A stretch of 64,000 nucleotides of DNA, taken from the NCBI RefSeq assembly GCF_000003855.2, contig NW_003101640.1:31035-95034 (forward strand), written 5' to 3'. The number at the start of each line of letters is the position of its first letter. Position 1 is the stretch's first letter. Positions 13,087-24,909 of this stretch are shown piece by piece. The translations under genes and the position numbers were made by a program. The notes under the pieces are model-generated. The model was not told the origin of the DNA and searched no databases. It saw only the letters and a list, made by a program, of their open reading frames with translations. This stretch comes from Blastomyces gilchristii SLH14081 (lineage: Eukaryota > Ascomycota > Eurotiomycetes > Onygenales > Ajellomycetaceae).

Positions 13087-13866
13087 TTAGTCTCTTCTTT
13101 TCAGAAGTGAGATTATACATAGTTTTCATCAGTCAAGAGCTGCTGTTTTCCATAATACAGAGCTCAGAGTTCAGGTCAGATAATTATAGCTGACTTATTT
13201 CATAAAGTATTATCAGTCACAGCTGTGAAGTCTCTTATTAAGAATATCTTCAATCTCTCACTCAAGTTTCTTATCTTCTTCTACAATCTCTGAGAGCTGT
13301 TAGTTAAAAGTCAGTTAAGAAGAGAATGAATCAGTGATAGTGCAGTGAAGTAAGCTTATATAAAAGATATTATAAATCTCTGATAATATATCAAGACAGT
13401 AGTTATAACTGTCTAGAACTTCTATCACTTTATACTTGATATAACAATAATTCTGTGTATAAGATGAGTATATAATCTGTATATTCTTAAGATTTAATTA
13501 TTCAGATCTTCTATCTTATATTACTTAGTAAAATCTCAGTGAATATTAATTCAGTTCTCTTAATCTTGTTTAATACTTGCTATGAAGGTCTCTGCTCAGT
13601 CACAGACATCTCAGAGCTTTGTTACTATATTATCAGTAATCTGAATTGAACTGTGAGAGTTCAGTGTGAAATGTGTAATCTCTAGAAGATTCAACAGCTT
13701 TATATAATAACTATATATAAGAAAGAATAAGCTTATATCTGTTAAAACAGCATCTCAGTCATTGATAATAATCTCAGTATATAGAAGAAGATCATGTTAA
13801 TTATCTTATAAGTAATTACAGAACTTATAAAGATAGTTTTTTACAGTCTAAATTATTCATTCTGAT
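12774..13866 (-). mobile_element. Gypsy-2, 3' part (3' LTR and integrase end)
   Basis: A - strand Gypsy element. Its 3' LTR is at 12774-13086, followed by chromodomain and integrase sequence in reverse. It is cut at 13866 by Gypsy-3 (target duplication ctgat at 13862-13866 and 31914-31918) and continues at 31919. Confidence 0.88.
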
Positions 13867-14179
13867 TGTGACAGGCTGCGCCCGATAAATTATATAGACT
13901 ATTTCATTAAACTTTATAGATTCTGCTAAAAGCTCTGATTCTCAGTCACTGATTCTTAGCTGAAAGACTTATAAAATTTCTATTCTTTCACTCTGAAGCT
14001 TTATCACATACTTAGAATTTCTATTCTTTCACTCTGAAGCTTTACTATATATGTATATAAAAATTCAGTCTGATTGCTGATTTCTGCACTTTCTCTTTTT
14101 TCCTTCTCTAATGTTTTTCACTTTTGTATTATAAGATCTATAAATATCATATCAATCTATTCAGTGTAGATGTCTTATA
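13867..14179 (+). repeat. Gypsy-3 5' LTR, 313 bp
   Basis: TGTGACAGGCTGCG... with a duplicated gaatttctattctttcactctgaag-type block in its middle. It ends CTTATA (ancestral CTTACA) before the leader. Confidence 0.87.
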
Positions 14180-14342
14180 CTTGAAAAACATTCATCATCT
14201 TCTTATTAGAAATGATTACTCATTAAGATATTTAAACGCGTAACAACGCGTAAGAAATAGAGAAATGAACAATCAGTTAAGTAGACACTGAGTCTCTAGA
14301 TAGAAGCTTACTCATCAGTTACTCTGACTCTGTAACAATATC

Positions 14343-14652
14343 TGTGACGGGCTGCGCGCGATCAATCATATAGACTATTCTGTTACACTTCACAGATTAC
14401 AACCACTTCATTCTTGAACATGTACACTCTGATTCTCGGCCATTCTTCAATCGCCGATCCTCAGCCGCTACGAACGCGTGTATATTCTTCTGCCCCGAAG
14501 CTCCACCACATACATCACCACATACACATATAAATATCCATCTCAATTGCTGATTCTTGCACTTTCTCTTTCTTTCCTTCTCTAACATTTTTATCTTTGT
14601 TATATAAGATCTATCAATATAATACTAATCTATTCAGTGTAGGCCTCTTTCA
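14343..14652 (+). repeat. Gypsy-4 5' LTR, 310 bp
   Basis: TGTGACGGGCTGCGCGCG ... CTCTTTCA. It retains CpG-rich blocks near 14440-14510 that are lost in other copies. Confidence 0.88.
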
Positions 14653-14949
14653 CTATAAAAACATTCATTGTCTTCTTATTAGAAAACAATTATTCACACA
14701 TCATCTTCTCATCAGGAATAATTATTCATTGAGAGATATCTGAACATGTAATGATGTGTAAGAAAGAGAAAACACAGTCAAGCAGACACTAAGTTCTCAG
14801 ATAGAAGCTTGCTCATCAGTCACCCTGGCCTCACAATAAGATCTTACAAAGAGAATAAGATTTTACAAGAGAATATCAGTGAAAGACCTGAGAGTTCTGA
14901 CACTCAGATATATGAGAATATAATTACACATCTGACAATCAATATAATC

Positions 14950-17900
14950 ATGTCTAATGAGAATATGAAACTCTCAAATATAAGTATAGACATGATGTCA
15001 CAGTGACTCTGAGCAATGTTGAAATTACAACAGTAATAGATAGCAGACATGCACATGACTCAATAACTTCAATACAAAGAGATTCAACAATTGACTCACA
15101 TAATTTCAATATCTACAGAATTGAATACAAAAGTACTGAAAGAACACTTAGATACTTCTGTATATTTCAATACTTTCAATCTCACTCTCTACTCATTATG
15201 AAGAATGGAAATGCTTGTAAAACTGAGTGTAGATGAAGATGTCATTGATTCATTAATCAATCAAGATTGATATATCAATGAATAATTGAAAGATTGTGTA
15301 AAACAGAAGTTTCATTCACAGATGAAAGCATGTGAATCAGCATTGTAAACACCTGATAATATCATGAAATATCTTGATATTCTGTTCTAAGACACTGTCA
15401 TACAATAGAAAGTATTAGATTGATTACAGAGTATCTGACAGAGAAACACTTCTCTTACAACATTTATTCCTGACTTCAACATCAAGATTCTAGAAGTAGA
15501 TAATCAATCTTGAGAGAATCAAATAAAGATTAGCATACTCAAGAAGACATTAACTTTCAAACTCTTACAGGCTCTTGTAAGTGCAGACAAAGATCAGACT
15601 TATGAAGACTTCTGCACACAGCTCTGAATAATGAATAATCATCTTATCAAACTCAAGAATATACAGAATAGTGACAGAAGACATTACATCTCAGTGACTC
15701 ATACACCTGTACTAAGAAATAACAATGATGCAGATGCCATGAATTGAGTAGACTTGAATATCTATATATAAGCAAGAGTCTCTGCTGTTCAGACAGGCTT
15801 CTGAGTCTCTGAGATCACTTCTGAAGAAGTCACTGATCAATGTCAATATAAAGTGTGCATCAACTGTAACTGATCAGAATATATTACTTTCAACTGCTAA
15901 TCAACCTATATGTCTTTATACTTAAGAGAAAGATCAGCATCTTCTCATTCAAAGAATGAATCAGTGCCTGTTCACATCAATCACATTACATTAGAGAAAG
16001 ATTCAGAAGATAACTATGAAAATGTCTCAGTGAAACAGAGAAAAGATTAGCTTCTGTTCAAATTCATAAACAGAAGCTTGAAAAGGTCAGACAACAATAA
16101 TTTGAAGAGAAGATGACAATGAATGCAATTCTTGTATCTACTGTGATTGATAACATGTATAATATGAAAGCCATGATAGACAGCAGTCTATGCTACTATG
16201 CAATGATAAAATCTTCAGTTGTAAGACATCATAATCTTCAGCATATCTCTTTATCAAAATCTTGACTTCTCATAGAATTTAATGATTCAAAAGACATTTG
16301 TACCTGTTACATGATGAAGCTGATTAGAGATGTGAGAGAACATCAATGTGAAGATGTCTATGCATATGAAGTTAATAATCTTGATTATAATCTTATATTA
16401 GAACTTGTCTGACTATCTGAATAGAACATCTTATTAAACACTTAAAACAGAAGCTTGATATTCTCTAATAATAATAGAATCTACAAAGATGATATTCATA
16501 AGACTATTGATCTGACACAGATCTCTGTTAACATCTATAAAATGCTCAGAAAAAGAAGTTGCTGAAAGAATCACTGATAGCAGAATCATATGTCAATCTA
16601 CTCTGTCAGTCTGACTGATATTAAAAAGACTCTAGAAAAATTATTCTGTATTATAATAACAGATTCTCATACAAAACTCTCTCAATAATATTATGAATAT
16701 CTAGATATCTCTTAACAAGATAATATTACAAACATACCTCTCTTACAACATTCTGAAGTGAATCATAGTATCAAGTTAGAGAAAAAGAATGATAAGAACT
16801 CTGAACTGTTATGAGACTCTCTTTATAACATGTTCTAAGATGAACTTCTTCTTCTTCAAAAGACACTCAATGATCTGTTGAATAAGGAATTCATACACAT
16901 TAGCAACTCTTTCATCACAGTCTCTATTCTCTTTGTAAAGAAATCAGATAAAGAACTCTGATTCTATGTGAACTACTGAGATCTGAATAGATTAACAAAG
17001 AAAGATCAATATTTCTTATCTCTTATCAATGAAACTCTAGCATGAATCAGACAAGCTTAATAGTTTATAAAACTAGATATCATCACTGTATTTCATAAGA
17101 TTTGTATCATTAAAGAAGATGAATGACTTACAGTATTCTGAATATATTATAATCTCTTTGAATGAATAGTCACATTCTTTGAACTGACTAATATTCTCAG
17201 TATATTTCAGAAGTATATCAACTGAACACTTCAAGATTTTCTTGATAAGTTTGTATCTGCTTATCTAGATGACATTCCCATCTTCACTGATGAATTCAGA
17301 AAAGAATATCAAGAGTATATGTAAAAGATATTACAACAGCTACAAGAAGCAGAACTATCAATAGATATTGATAAGTGTGATTTTAAAGTCAAGAGTATCA
17401 AGTATCTGAGTTTTATTATAGAAGCTGGTAAGAGAATTCAAATAAATCCTGAGAAAGTCTCTGTCATTCTTGAATGAAAAGCTTCATATACTGTGAAAGA
17501 TGTATGAAACTTCATCAGATTTGCTAACTTCTATCAGTAATTCATACAAAACTTCTCAGATATCATAAGATCACTTACAGATCTCACTAAGAAAGACTCA
17601 GTATTTCAATAATCAGTGAATGTCAAAGCTGTATTTATATAGATGAAGAAGATGTTTATTAATACTTTTCTACTGATAATATTTGATTCTGATTATAAGA
17701 CAGTTATTGAAGCTGATTTCTCTGACTATGTAATAGAAGAAGCAATATTATAATATGATGATAAAGATGTTCTATAATTATATGTCTTCATATCTAAGAA
17801 ACTGAGTCCTGCTGAATGCAATTATAAGATCTATGATAAGAAACTTCTCACAATTATACACTGTTTAGAAGAATGAGACTCTGAACTCTGAAGTATCTCT

Positions 17901-19690
17901 GAATTTAAAATAGTCACAGATTATAAGAATCTCAAATACTTTATAACTACTTATAAACTCACTGAATAACAGATACAATGATCTGAGTTCTTAAGTCACT
18001 TTCATTTTACAATACACTATCATTCTGATAGCCAGAACTCAATGATAGATGTTCTCTTATAACAAGAGTAAGATATATCATCTGATGTAACAGATACTTA
18101 CTGAATAAACTGAGAGCACTGACTCTTAAATCTGAAGATACTAGTTAATCAAGATAAAACAGTTCATGATACTATATATGCTTCTTCAGTTAGAACTGTC
18201 ATTGATATCTTCACTTTCTCTATACTGAATGAACTGTGATATACAGTAGCTGAGATAGATGAACTTCTTCAGATTCTCACTGAAGCAGTATATTAAGAAG
18301 CACTCTGATTTCCTTCAGAACTATATATAAGAACTGATATCTCAGAATATTCAATCAATGATAATAACACTCTACAATTCTGTGAATAATACTGAGTCTC
18401 TTACTTCAAACTCTTACACACTCAGATAATGCAAGAGATGTATGATTTGTATATAACTGATTATTCAGGCTGTAAATAACTGTATAGAATGATCTTCTGA
18501 GAGTTCTACTAACTCAAGATATTAAACAGTATCAGATACTTTATCTGAAACTGTAATCACTGTTCTTCTGTTATCTTATGAAAGAACTGTAGAAAAGATC
18601 TATTGAAATCACTTAATATCTCTGATAGAATCTGGTAAGATGTAGTAATTGACTTCACTATCAATCTATCTGAGAGCAAGAGTTATAGAAACATTCTGAT
18701 CATCATGAATTAACTGAGTAAAGATGTAATATTGAAATCTTGTAATAAGATAAATGCTGAACAAGTTATCAAAGCTTTTCTACAGAGCTTATTCTATTGA
18801 ATATATGAATTACTGAGATCTATAGTATTAAATCAGAGCTGTTAATTTGTGAGCACTCTCTGAACAAGAATCTGTCAAGTTCTCAAGATTACACACTGTT
18901 TATTAACTGCCTATCATCTCAAGACTGATGATACATCAGAACAGATAATTCAGACTGTGAAGAATTATCTCTATAAGTTCTGTAATCACTTATAAGACAA
19001 TTGATATAATCTTCTTCTACACACAGAGATTGCTATTAACAGTTGAGATGCTATTTCAACAGATGTAAGCCTGTTCTTTCTTATATATAAATATCACATG
19101 AAAGTGTTGAATCTTCTAGAGATCACACAGTTCATATCAAACTCTTACAGTTCAATTCAGATTGCTGATAATATAATAATAAAGCTCTGAGATATCTGCA
19201 ATTGAGCAGAGGTCTTCATGATAACTATAAAACAAGATCAAGAGAATTAAATCAATATTCACTGAGATTCTGCTGAACAATATAAGATAGAAGATCTGAT
19301 ATAATTGAATCTTAAGAATATATAAATCACACATTTATCTCATACACTAGATTATTACCATACTAAGTATAAAGTGATAGAAGTTCTAGATAGTCACAAC
19401 TACTGTCTTAATACATCATCAAGAATTCATGATATATTTCACACAAGCTTGCTCTGTCATGCTGTCACTGATCTGTTCTCTTCTCAACTGACTTCTGACT
19501 GACAGTCACCAGACATCATAGAAGAAGATAATGAGCTTGAGTGAGAGATTGAGAATATTCTTGATAAGAGACTCTGTGACTGCAGCCAGTAATATCTTGT
19601 GAAATGAGTCAGCTATAATTAACTGACCTGAACTCTGAGTTCTGTGTTATCTGAAACAGCAGCTCTTGATCAATGAGAACTGCTTCTGAA
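14950..19690 (+). pseudogene. Gypsy-4 gag-pol remnant
   Basis: Gag ATG at 14950. The CCHC knuckle region near 15858-15899 keeps CINC and the final Cys. Protease MIDSSLCYY block near 16167. The RT box YLDD is intact at 17262-17273, the only Gypsy copy of this family here that keeps both aspartates. Integrase core and chromodomain end follow in the same order as Gypsy-1. Many TGA, TAA and TAG stops remain, so the protein is not made. Confidence 0.8.
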
Positions 19691-19702
19691 AGAGAGGGTT
19701 AA

Positions 19703-20011
19703 TGTAGCAGGCTGCACCTGATCAATTATATAGACTATTTCATTACACTTCACAGATTACAATCACTTCATTCTCAAACACATACACTCTGATTCTTGGC
19801 CATTCTTAATCATCAATTCTCAGCTGCTATGAACACGCATATATTCTTCCACTCTGAAGCTCCACCACGTATGCCACCACATACACGTATAAATATTCAC
19901 CTCAATCATCAATTCTCACACTTTCTCTTTCTTTCCTTCTCTAACATTTTTATCTTTGTTATATAAGACCTATCAATATAATACCGATCTATTCGGCGTA
20001 GGCCCCTTACA
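19703..20011 (+). repeat. Gypsy-4 3' LTR, 309 bp
   Basis: TGTAGCAGGCTGC ... GGCCCCTTACA, colinear with the 5' LTR of the same element. Confidence 0.88.
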
Positions 20012-20155
20012 ATATCTTATGAAAAGAATAAAATTATATAAAGAGAATGTCAGTGAAAGACCTGAGAGTTCTGATATCTTAAATAGATAAGATATTTATA
20101 CAATTACACTTCTTCTGATTTCACAGATATTATACATCTGATGAACAATATAGCT

Positions 20156-21830
20156 ATATCTACTAATAATATGAGAGAACTCTCAAATATAAGCATAGAC
20201 ACAGTGTCACAGTAACTCTGAGCAATGTTAAAATTACAACAACTAGACTGGCCGCCGGGACCATGAATTTCACGTTTGATCCCATTTGATCTGGTCTCAA
20301 ACATTTCTTGGCATGAATCCCGCTAAGACTAGTCATTAAAAAAACATGCAAAGTGACTATATATCAGATCTTAAAATGAAATCATGACTTGAAAAAAATA
20401 AGAAAGTGATTTCATTTGATTTCATTTAGTTTCATTCTCAGCATAAAGTTACTATTTTTAGACATTTTAAGGTTTTTTTTAGACTATTTTTAATTTTTTA
20501 AAAAGTAACACTTTTTGATAACACTCAAATGAGATTTAAAGTCATTTAAAGCAATAAAAATAATTTAAATTGAGAAGTGGAAATCATGATCTTATTTGAA
20601 AAATGTGACAAGAGTAGACAGTAAGTCTCACTGAGACAGTATGAGACTACTATCTAATGTTAAAACCGTGTAATTGGATCAGTCGAATTGATAATGAGAC
20701 TATCAAAAAATCTAGTTCTGGTCTCAGACACGGTCACACAGTCAGTCTAATAACAACAATAGATAGCTGATATGCATGTGACTTAATAACATTAATATGA
20801 AGAAATTCAATGATTGTCTCAATAAGAAACTTCTGTACAGACAATTTCAACAATGACAGAATCAAATATAAACACAATATAAACACTGAAGAAATACTTA
20901 AATGCTCTTACATATTTTAATACTTCTGATCTCACTCTCTATTCATCATGAAGATTGAAAATACTTATGAAACTAAGTGTAGATGAAGATATCATTGATC
21001 TGTTAACTAATCAAGATTGATATATCAATGATTAATTGAAGAATTTCTTAAGACAGAAGTTTCATTCATGAATGAAGATATATAAACTGCTATTACATAC
21101 ATATGAAAACATTAATCAAATATCTTAATATTCTGTTTCAAGATACTGCTATGTAATAGAAGATACTAGATTGATTACAGAGTGTCTGACAGAGAAATAC
21201 TTCTCTTACAACATTTATCTCTGATTTGAACATCAGGATTCTAGAAACAGATAATCAATCTTAAGAGAATTAAATGAAGATTAGCATGCTTAAGAAGACA
21301 CTAACTTTCAAACTTCTACAGACTCTTATAAGTGTAGACAAAGACCAGATCTACGAAGACATCTATATACAACTCTAAATATTAAATGATTATCTCATCA
21401 AGCTTAAGAGTATACAGAACAGTAGCAGAAGATATTACATCTCAGTCAACTATATATCTATGTCAAAGAATAACAATGCAGATGTCATGAATTGAGTGAA
21501 CTCAAATGTCTATACATAAACAAGAGTTTTCACTGTCTGAACAGACTTCTGAGTCTCTAAGATCACTTGTGAAGAAGTCGCTGATTGACATTAATGAGAG
21601 ATGTGTATCAATTGTAACTGATCAGAACATATCACTTTCAACTGCTGATAAGCCTATGTATCTTCTCATTTAAAAGAAAGATTAACATTAGCAGTTCATA
21701 TTAATCATATTATATTGAAGAAAGATTCAGAAGATAACTATGAGAATATTCTAATAAAACAGAGAAAAGATTAGCTTCTGTTTAAATTTATAAATAGAAG
21801 TTTGAAGAGATCAGACAACAACAATTTAAA
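20156..21830 (+). pseudogene. Gypsy-3 gag remnant
   Basis: Colinear with Gypsy-1 gag. The start codon is mutated to ATA and the frame is interrupted by the hAT MITE at 20244-20749. The zinc-knuckle region is near 21605-21650 (C.NCN..EHITFNC), here with His retained. It is decayed by many stops. Confidence 0.7.
20244..20749 (-). mobile_element. hAT-type MITE copy 3, 506 bp
   Basis: Flanked by acaacaac (20236-20243) and ataacaac (20750-20757), an 8-bp target duplication with one C/T change. Inserted in Gypsy-3 gag. Confidence 0.88.
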
Positions 21831-21868
21831 GAGAAAATAATAATGAATGTGATGCATGTATCTACTGT

Positions 21869-22241
21869 TATTATTATTATTATTATTCTTCCATTATACT
21901 CATATGCAAGCGGAGCTTATGATGAGTCCTTGCGTGATGTTAAATACAGGTCAAGTGTTGATTATACAGGAGGAAATACAGGTGTTGAGACCACGCCAAG
22001 ATAACAAGAACATAGGAAAATACAAAGGAGTGACAATTAGATACATGCAATAATAACTTCCCAGCCCAGGAACATAGAGCGATTCATTGAAGCGATTTGT
22101 ACACCTCTGTATTTATTAGAAAACCTGAGGTGCTTGAGTTCCGGATTTAATGTATCCCCTGCGGGTTTCGAACCCACGCGCCTTGGTTTCCCACGCCAAG
22201 GCGCTACCGGGTGGCCGCATTAACCATTCGGCCACCGGGGA
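21869..22241 (-). mobile_element. SINE copy 1, tRNA-headed, 373 bp
   Basis: A - strand SINE. It has a tRNA-like head at the high-coordinate end, a body of about 270 bp, and a 3' tail of AAT repeats (seen as ttatta on + at 21869-21887). It is bounded by a perfect 13-bp target duplication atgtatctactgt (21856-21868, 22242-22254). Removing it restores the Gypsy-3 sequence seen in Gypsy-1 near 8270. GC content and CpG count are far above the host element, so it is young. The open + frame across it is antisense chance. A second copy is at 54620-54994. Confidence 0.9.
22155..22241 (-). tRNA. tRNA-like head of SINE 1 (not a functional tRNA)
   Basis: On the - strand: an A-box-like TGGCCGAATGG in a GGCC/GGCC D-stem, a long hairpin GCGCCTTGG / CCAAGGCGC in the anticodon region, a T-arm GTGGG/CCCGC with loop TTCGAAA (B-box), and a partial acceptor TCCCC / GGGGA. 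The pairing is imperfect and it is joined to a SINE body, so it most likely serves as a pol III promoter. Isotype uncertain. Confidence 0.7.
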
Positions 22242-22254
22242 ATGTATCTACTGT

Positions 22255-24606
22255 GATGAATAACATGTATAATATGAAAGTCATGATAGACAGTGATCTA
22301 TGCTACTATACAATGATTAAATCTTCAATTGTAAGATATTATAATCTTCAGTATATTCTCTTATCAAAACTCTGACTTCTTACAGAATTTAATGATTCAA
22401 AAGACATTCATATCTGTTATATAGTGAAACTTAACATAGATGTTGAAGAATATCAATATGAAGATACTTACATATATGAAGTTAATAATCTTAACTATAA
22501 TCTTATGCTAGAACTTGTCTGACTATCTGAATAAGACATCTTACTGAATGCTTAAAACAGAAGCTTAATATTTTCTAATAATGATAGAATTCATGAAGAT
22601 GATATTCACAAGACTATGAATCTGACACAGATCTCTGTCAACACTTATAAAATGCTCTGAAAAAGAAGTCACTGATAAGATCACTGATAGTAAAACTATA
22701 TAATAATCTACTTTATAAGTCTGATCGATATTAAAAAAGCTCTAGAAAAGTTATTCTGTATTATAATAACAGATTCTCATACAAAATTTTTTTAGTAATA
22801 TTAAAAATATCTGGATGTCTTTTAATAAGATAATAATGTTACAAATCTACTTCTCTTACAAGATTCAGAAGTGAATCACAGTATTAAGTTAGAAAAGAAG
22901 AATAACAAAGACTCTGAATTATTATAAAACTCTTGTTATAACATGTTCTGAGATGAACTTCTTCTTCTTTAAAAGACACTCAATAATCTATTGAATAAAG
23001 AATTCATATATGTTAGTAACTTCTCTGCTGCAGCTTCTATTCTCTTTGCAAAGAAATCAGGTGAAGAACTCTGATTCTGTGTGAACTATAAAGAACTGAA
23101 CAGATTAATAAAGAAAGACTGTTATTCTTTATCTCTTATCAATGAAACTCTAGCTTGTATTGAACAAGCTCAATAATTTAGAAAGCTAGATATCATCATC
23201 ATATTTTATAAGATCTGTATTACTGAAGAAAATCAGTAACTTACAGTATTTCAAACACAATATAATCTCTTTGAATGAGTAGTCACACTCTTCAGACTGA
23301 CTAATACTCTCAGTACATTTCAGAAGTATATCAACTGAGCACTCTGAGATTTCCTTGATGAATTTATATCTGCATATCTTGATAACATTCTCATCTTCAC
23401 TAATGAGTTCAGAAAAGAATATCAAGAATAAATGCAAAGAGTATTATAATAACTACAAGAAGCAGAACTATCAATAGATATAGACAAGTCTGATTTTAAA
23501 GTTAAAAGTATAAAATATCTAAGCTTTATCATAGAAGCTGGTAAGAGAATCTGAATGAATTCTGAGAAGATCTCTGCTATTCTTGAATGAGAGACTTTAT
23601 ACACTGTGAAAGATATATGAAGCTTTATCAGATTTACTAACTTCTATCAGTGATTTATACAAAACTTCTCAGATATCATGAGATTACTTACAGAGCTCAC
23701 TAAGAAGAACTTAGAATTTCAATGATTAGTAAATGCCAAAGCTGCATTTATATAGATAAAGAAGATGTTCATTAATATCTCTCTACTAATAATATTTAAC
23801 TCTGACTGTGAAATAGTTATTAAAGCTGACTTCTCTGACTATATTATAGAAGAAGCTATATTATAATATATTAATGAAGATATCTTATAATTATATATCT
23901 TCATGTCTAAGAAGTTGAGCTCTGCTGAATATAACTATGAAATCTATAATACAAAACTTCTCATAATAGTACACTGTGTAGAAGAATGAGACTCTGAGCT
24001 TCAAAGTATCTCTGAATTTGAGATAATCACAGATCATAAGAATCTTAAACACTTCACTATTATCTGTATTCTTACTGAATGACAGATGTGATGATCTGAG
24101 CTATTAATCTGTTTTCATTTCATAATATACTACTATCTCAGCAGTTAGAACTCAATGACAGATATTCTCTTATAATAAGAGTAAGATATATTATCTGATG
24201 TAACAGACACTGACTGAATGAATTAAGAGCACTGACTCTTAGATCTGAAAATACTAGTTAATCATAATAAGACAACTTATAACACTATACATACTTCTTC
24301 AATTAGAACATCTTCTCTTCAAACTGTCACTGATATCAACACTGACACTGATACTGACACTGATACTAATATCTCAACTTCTCTCAAATCTCACACTGAA
24401 TGAATTGTGATATATAACAGCTCAAACTGATGAACTTATTCAAGTACTCACTGAAGCAGTATGTTAAGAAGCACTCTGAATTTCCTCAGAACTATGTATA
24501 AGAACTGACATCTCAGAATGCTCGAGTGATGATAATAATTCTCTGTAATTCTGTGAATGATACTGAATCTCTCACTCTGAACTCTTACACACCTGAATAA
24601 TACAAG
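22255..24606 (+). pseudogene. Gypsy-3 pol remnant, protease to RNase H
   Basis: Continues the reading after the SINE: protease region (MIDSDLCYYTMIKSS near 22290), RT with YLDN at 23375-23386, RNase H (YNTKLLIIVHCVEE near 23950). It is cut by Gypsy-5 at 24611 and resumes at 30317. It is broken throughout by stops. Confidence 0.75.
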
Positions 24607-24611
24607 AGATG

Positions 24612-24901
24612 TGTAATAGCCTACGCTGAATAGATCGGCATAATATATAGGTCTTATATAACAAAGAGAAAAACATTAAAGAAGGAAAAGAAAGAAAAAG
24701 TGTGAGAATCAGCAATTGAAGTGAATATTTATACATGTATGTGATGGTGTACGCAGTGAAGCTTCGGGGCGGGAGAATTTATACACATTCATAACAGCCA
24801 AGAATCAGTGATTAAGAATGACTGAGAATCAGAGCTTTCAGTGAAATCTATAAAGTGTAAATGAAATAGTCTATATAATTGATCAGGCGCAGCCTGTCAC
24901 A
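24612..24901 (-). repeat. Gypsy-5 3' LTR, 290 bp
   Basis: TGTAATAGCC ... CCTGTCACA. Pairs with the LTR at 30021. Confidence 0.88.
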
Positions 24902-24909
24902 TTAGTCCC

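Larger units (their letters stand above)
14343..20011 (+). mobile_element. Gypsy-4: full-length Ty3/Gypsy chromovirus inside Gypsy-3
   Basis: Complete 5669-bp element with LTRs 14343-14652 and 19703-20011 and a 5-bp target duplication atatc (14338-14342, 20012-20016). It inserted in the Gypsy-3 leader. Its LTR is a third subfamily, with a distinct U3 block (cacttcattcttgaacatg...). The 5' LTR keeps many CpGs, so the copy is relatively young. Confidence 0.92.

Noticed and set aside
14397..14588. 63-codon - strand ORF with Cys/Gly-rich reading
   Set aside because: It lies entirely inside the Gypsy-4 5' LTR and is open only because that LTR is less mutated.
21856..22053. 65-codon + strand ORF starting with poly-Leu
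   Set aside because: The Leu run is the antisense of the SINE AAT tail and the rest is antisense SINE body.
22155..22241. Functional nuclear tRNA gene
   Set aside because: Acceptor pairing is incomplete, the anticodon arm is abnormally long, and the sequence continues into a SINE bounded by target duplications.
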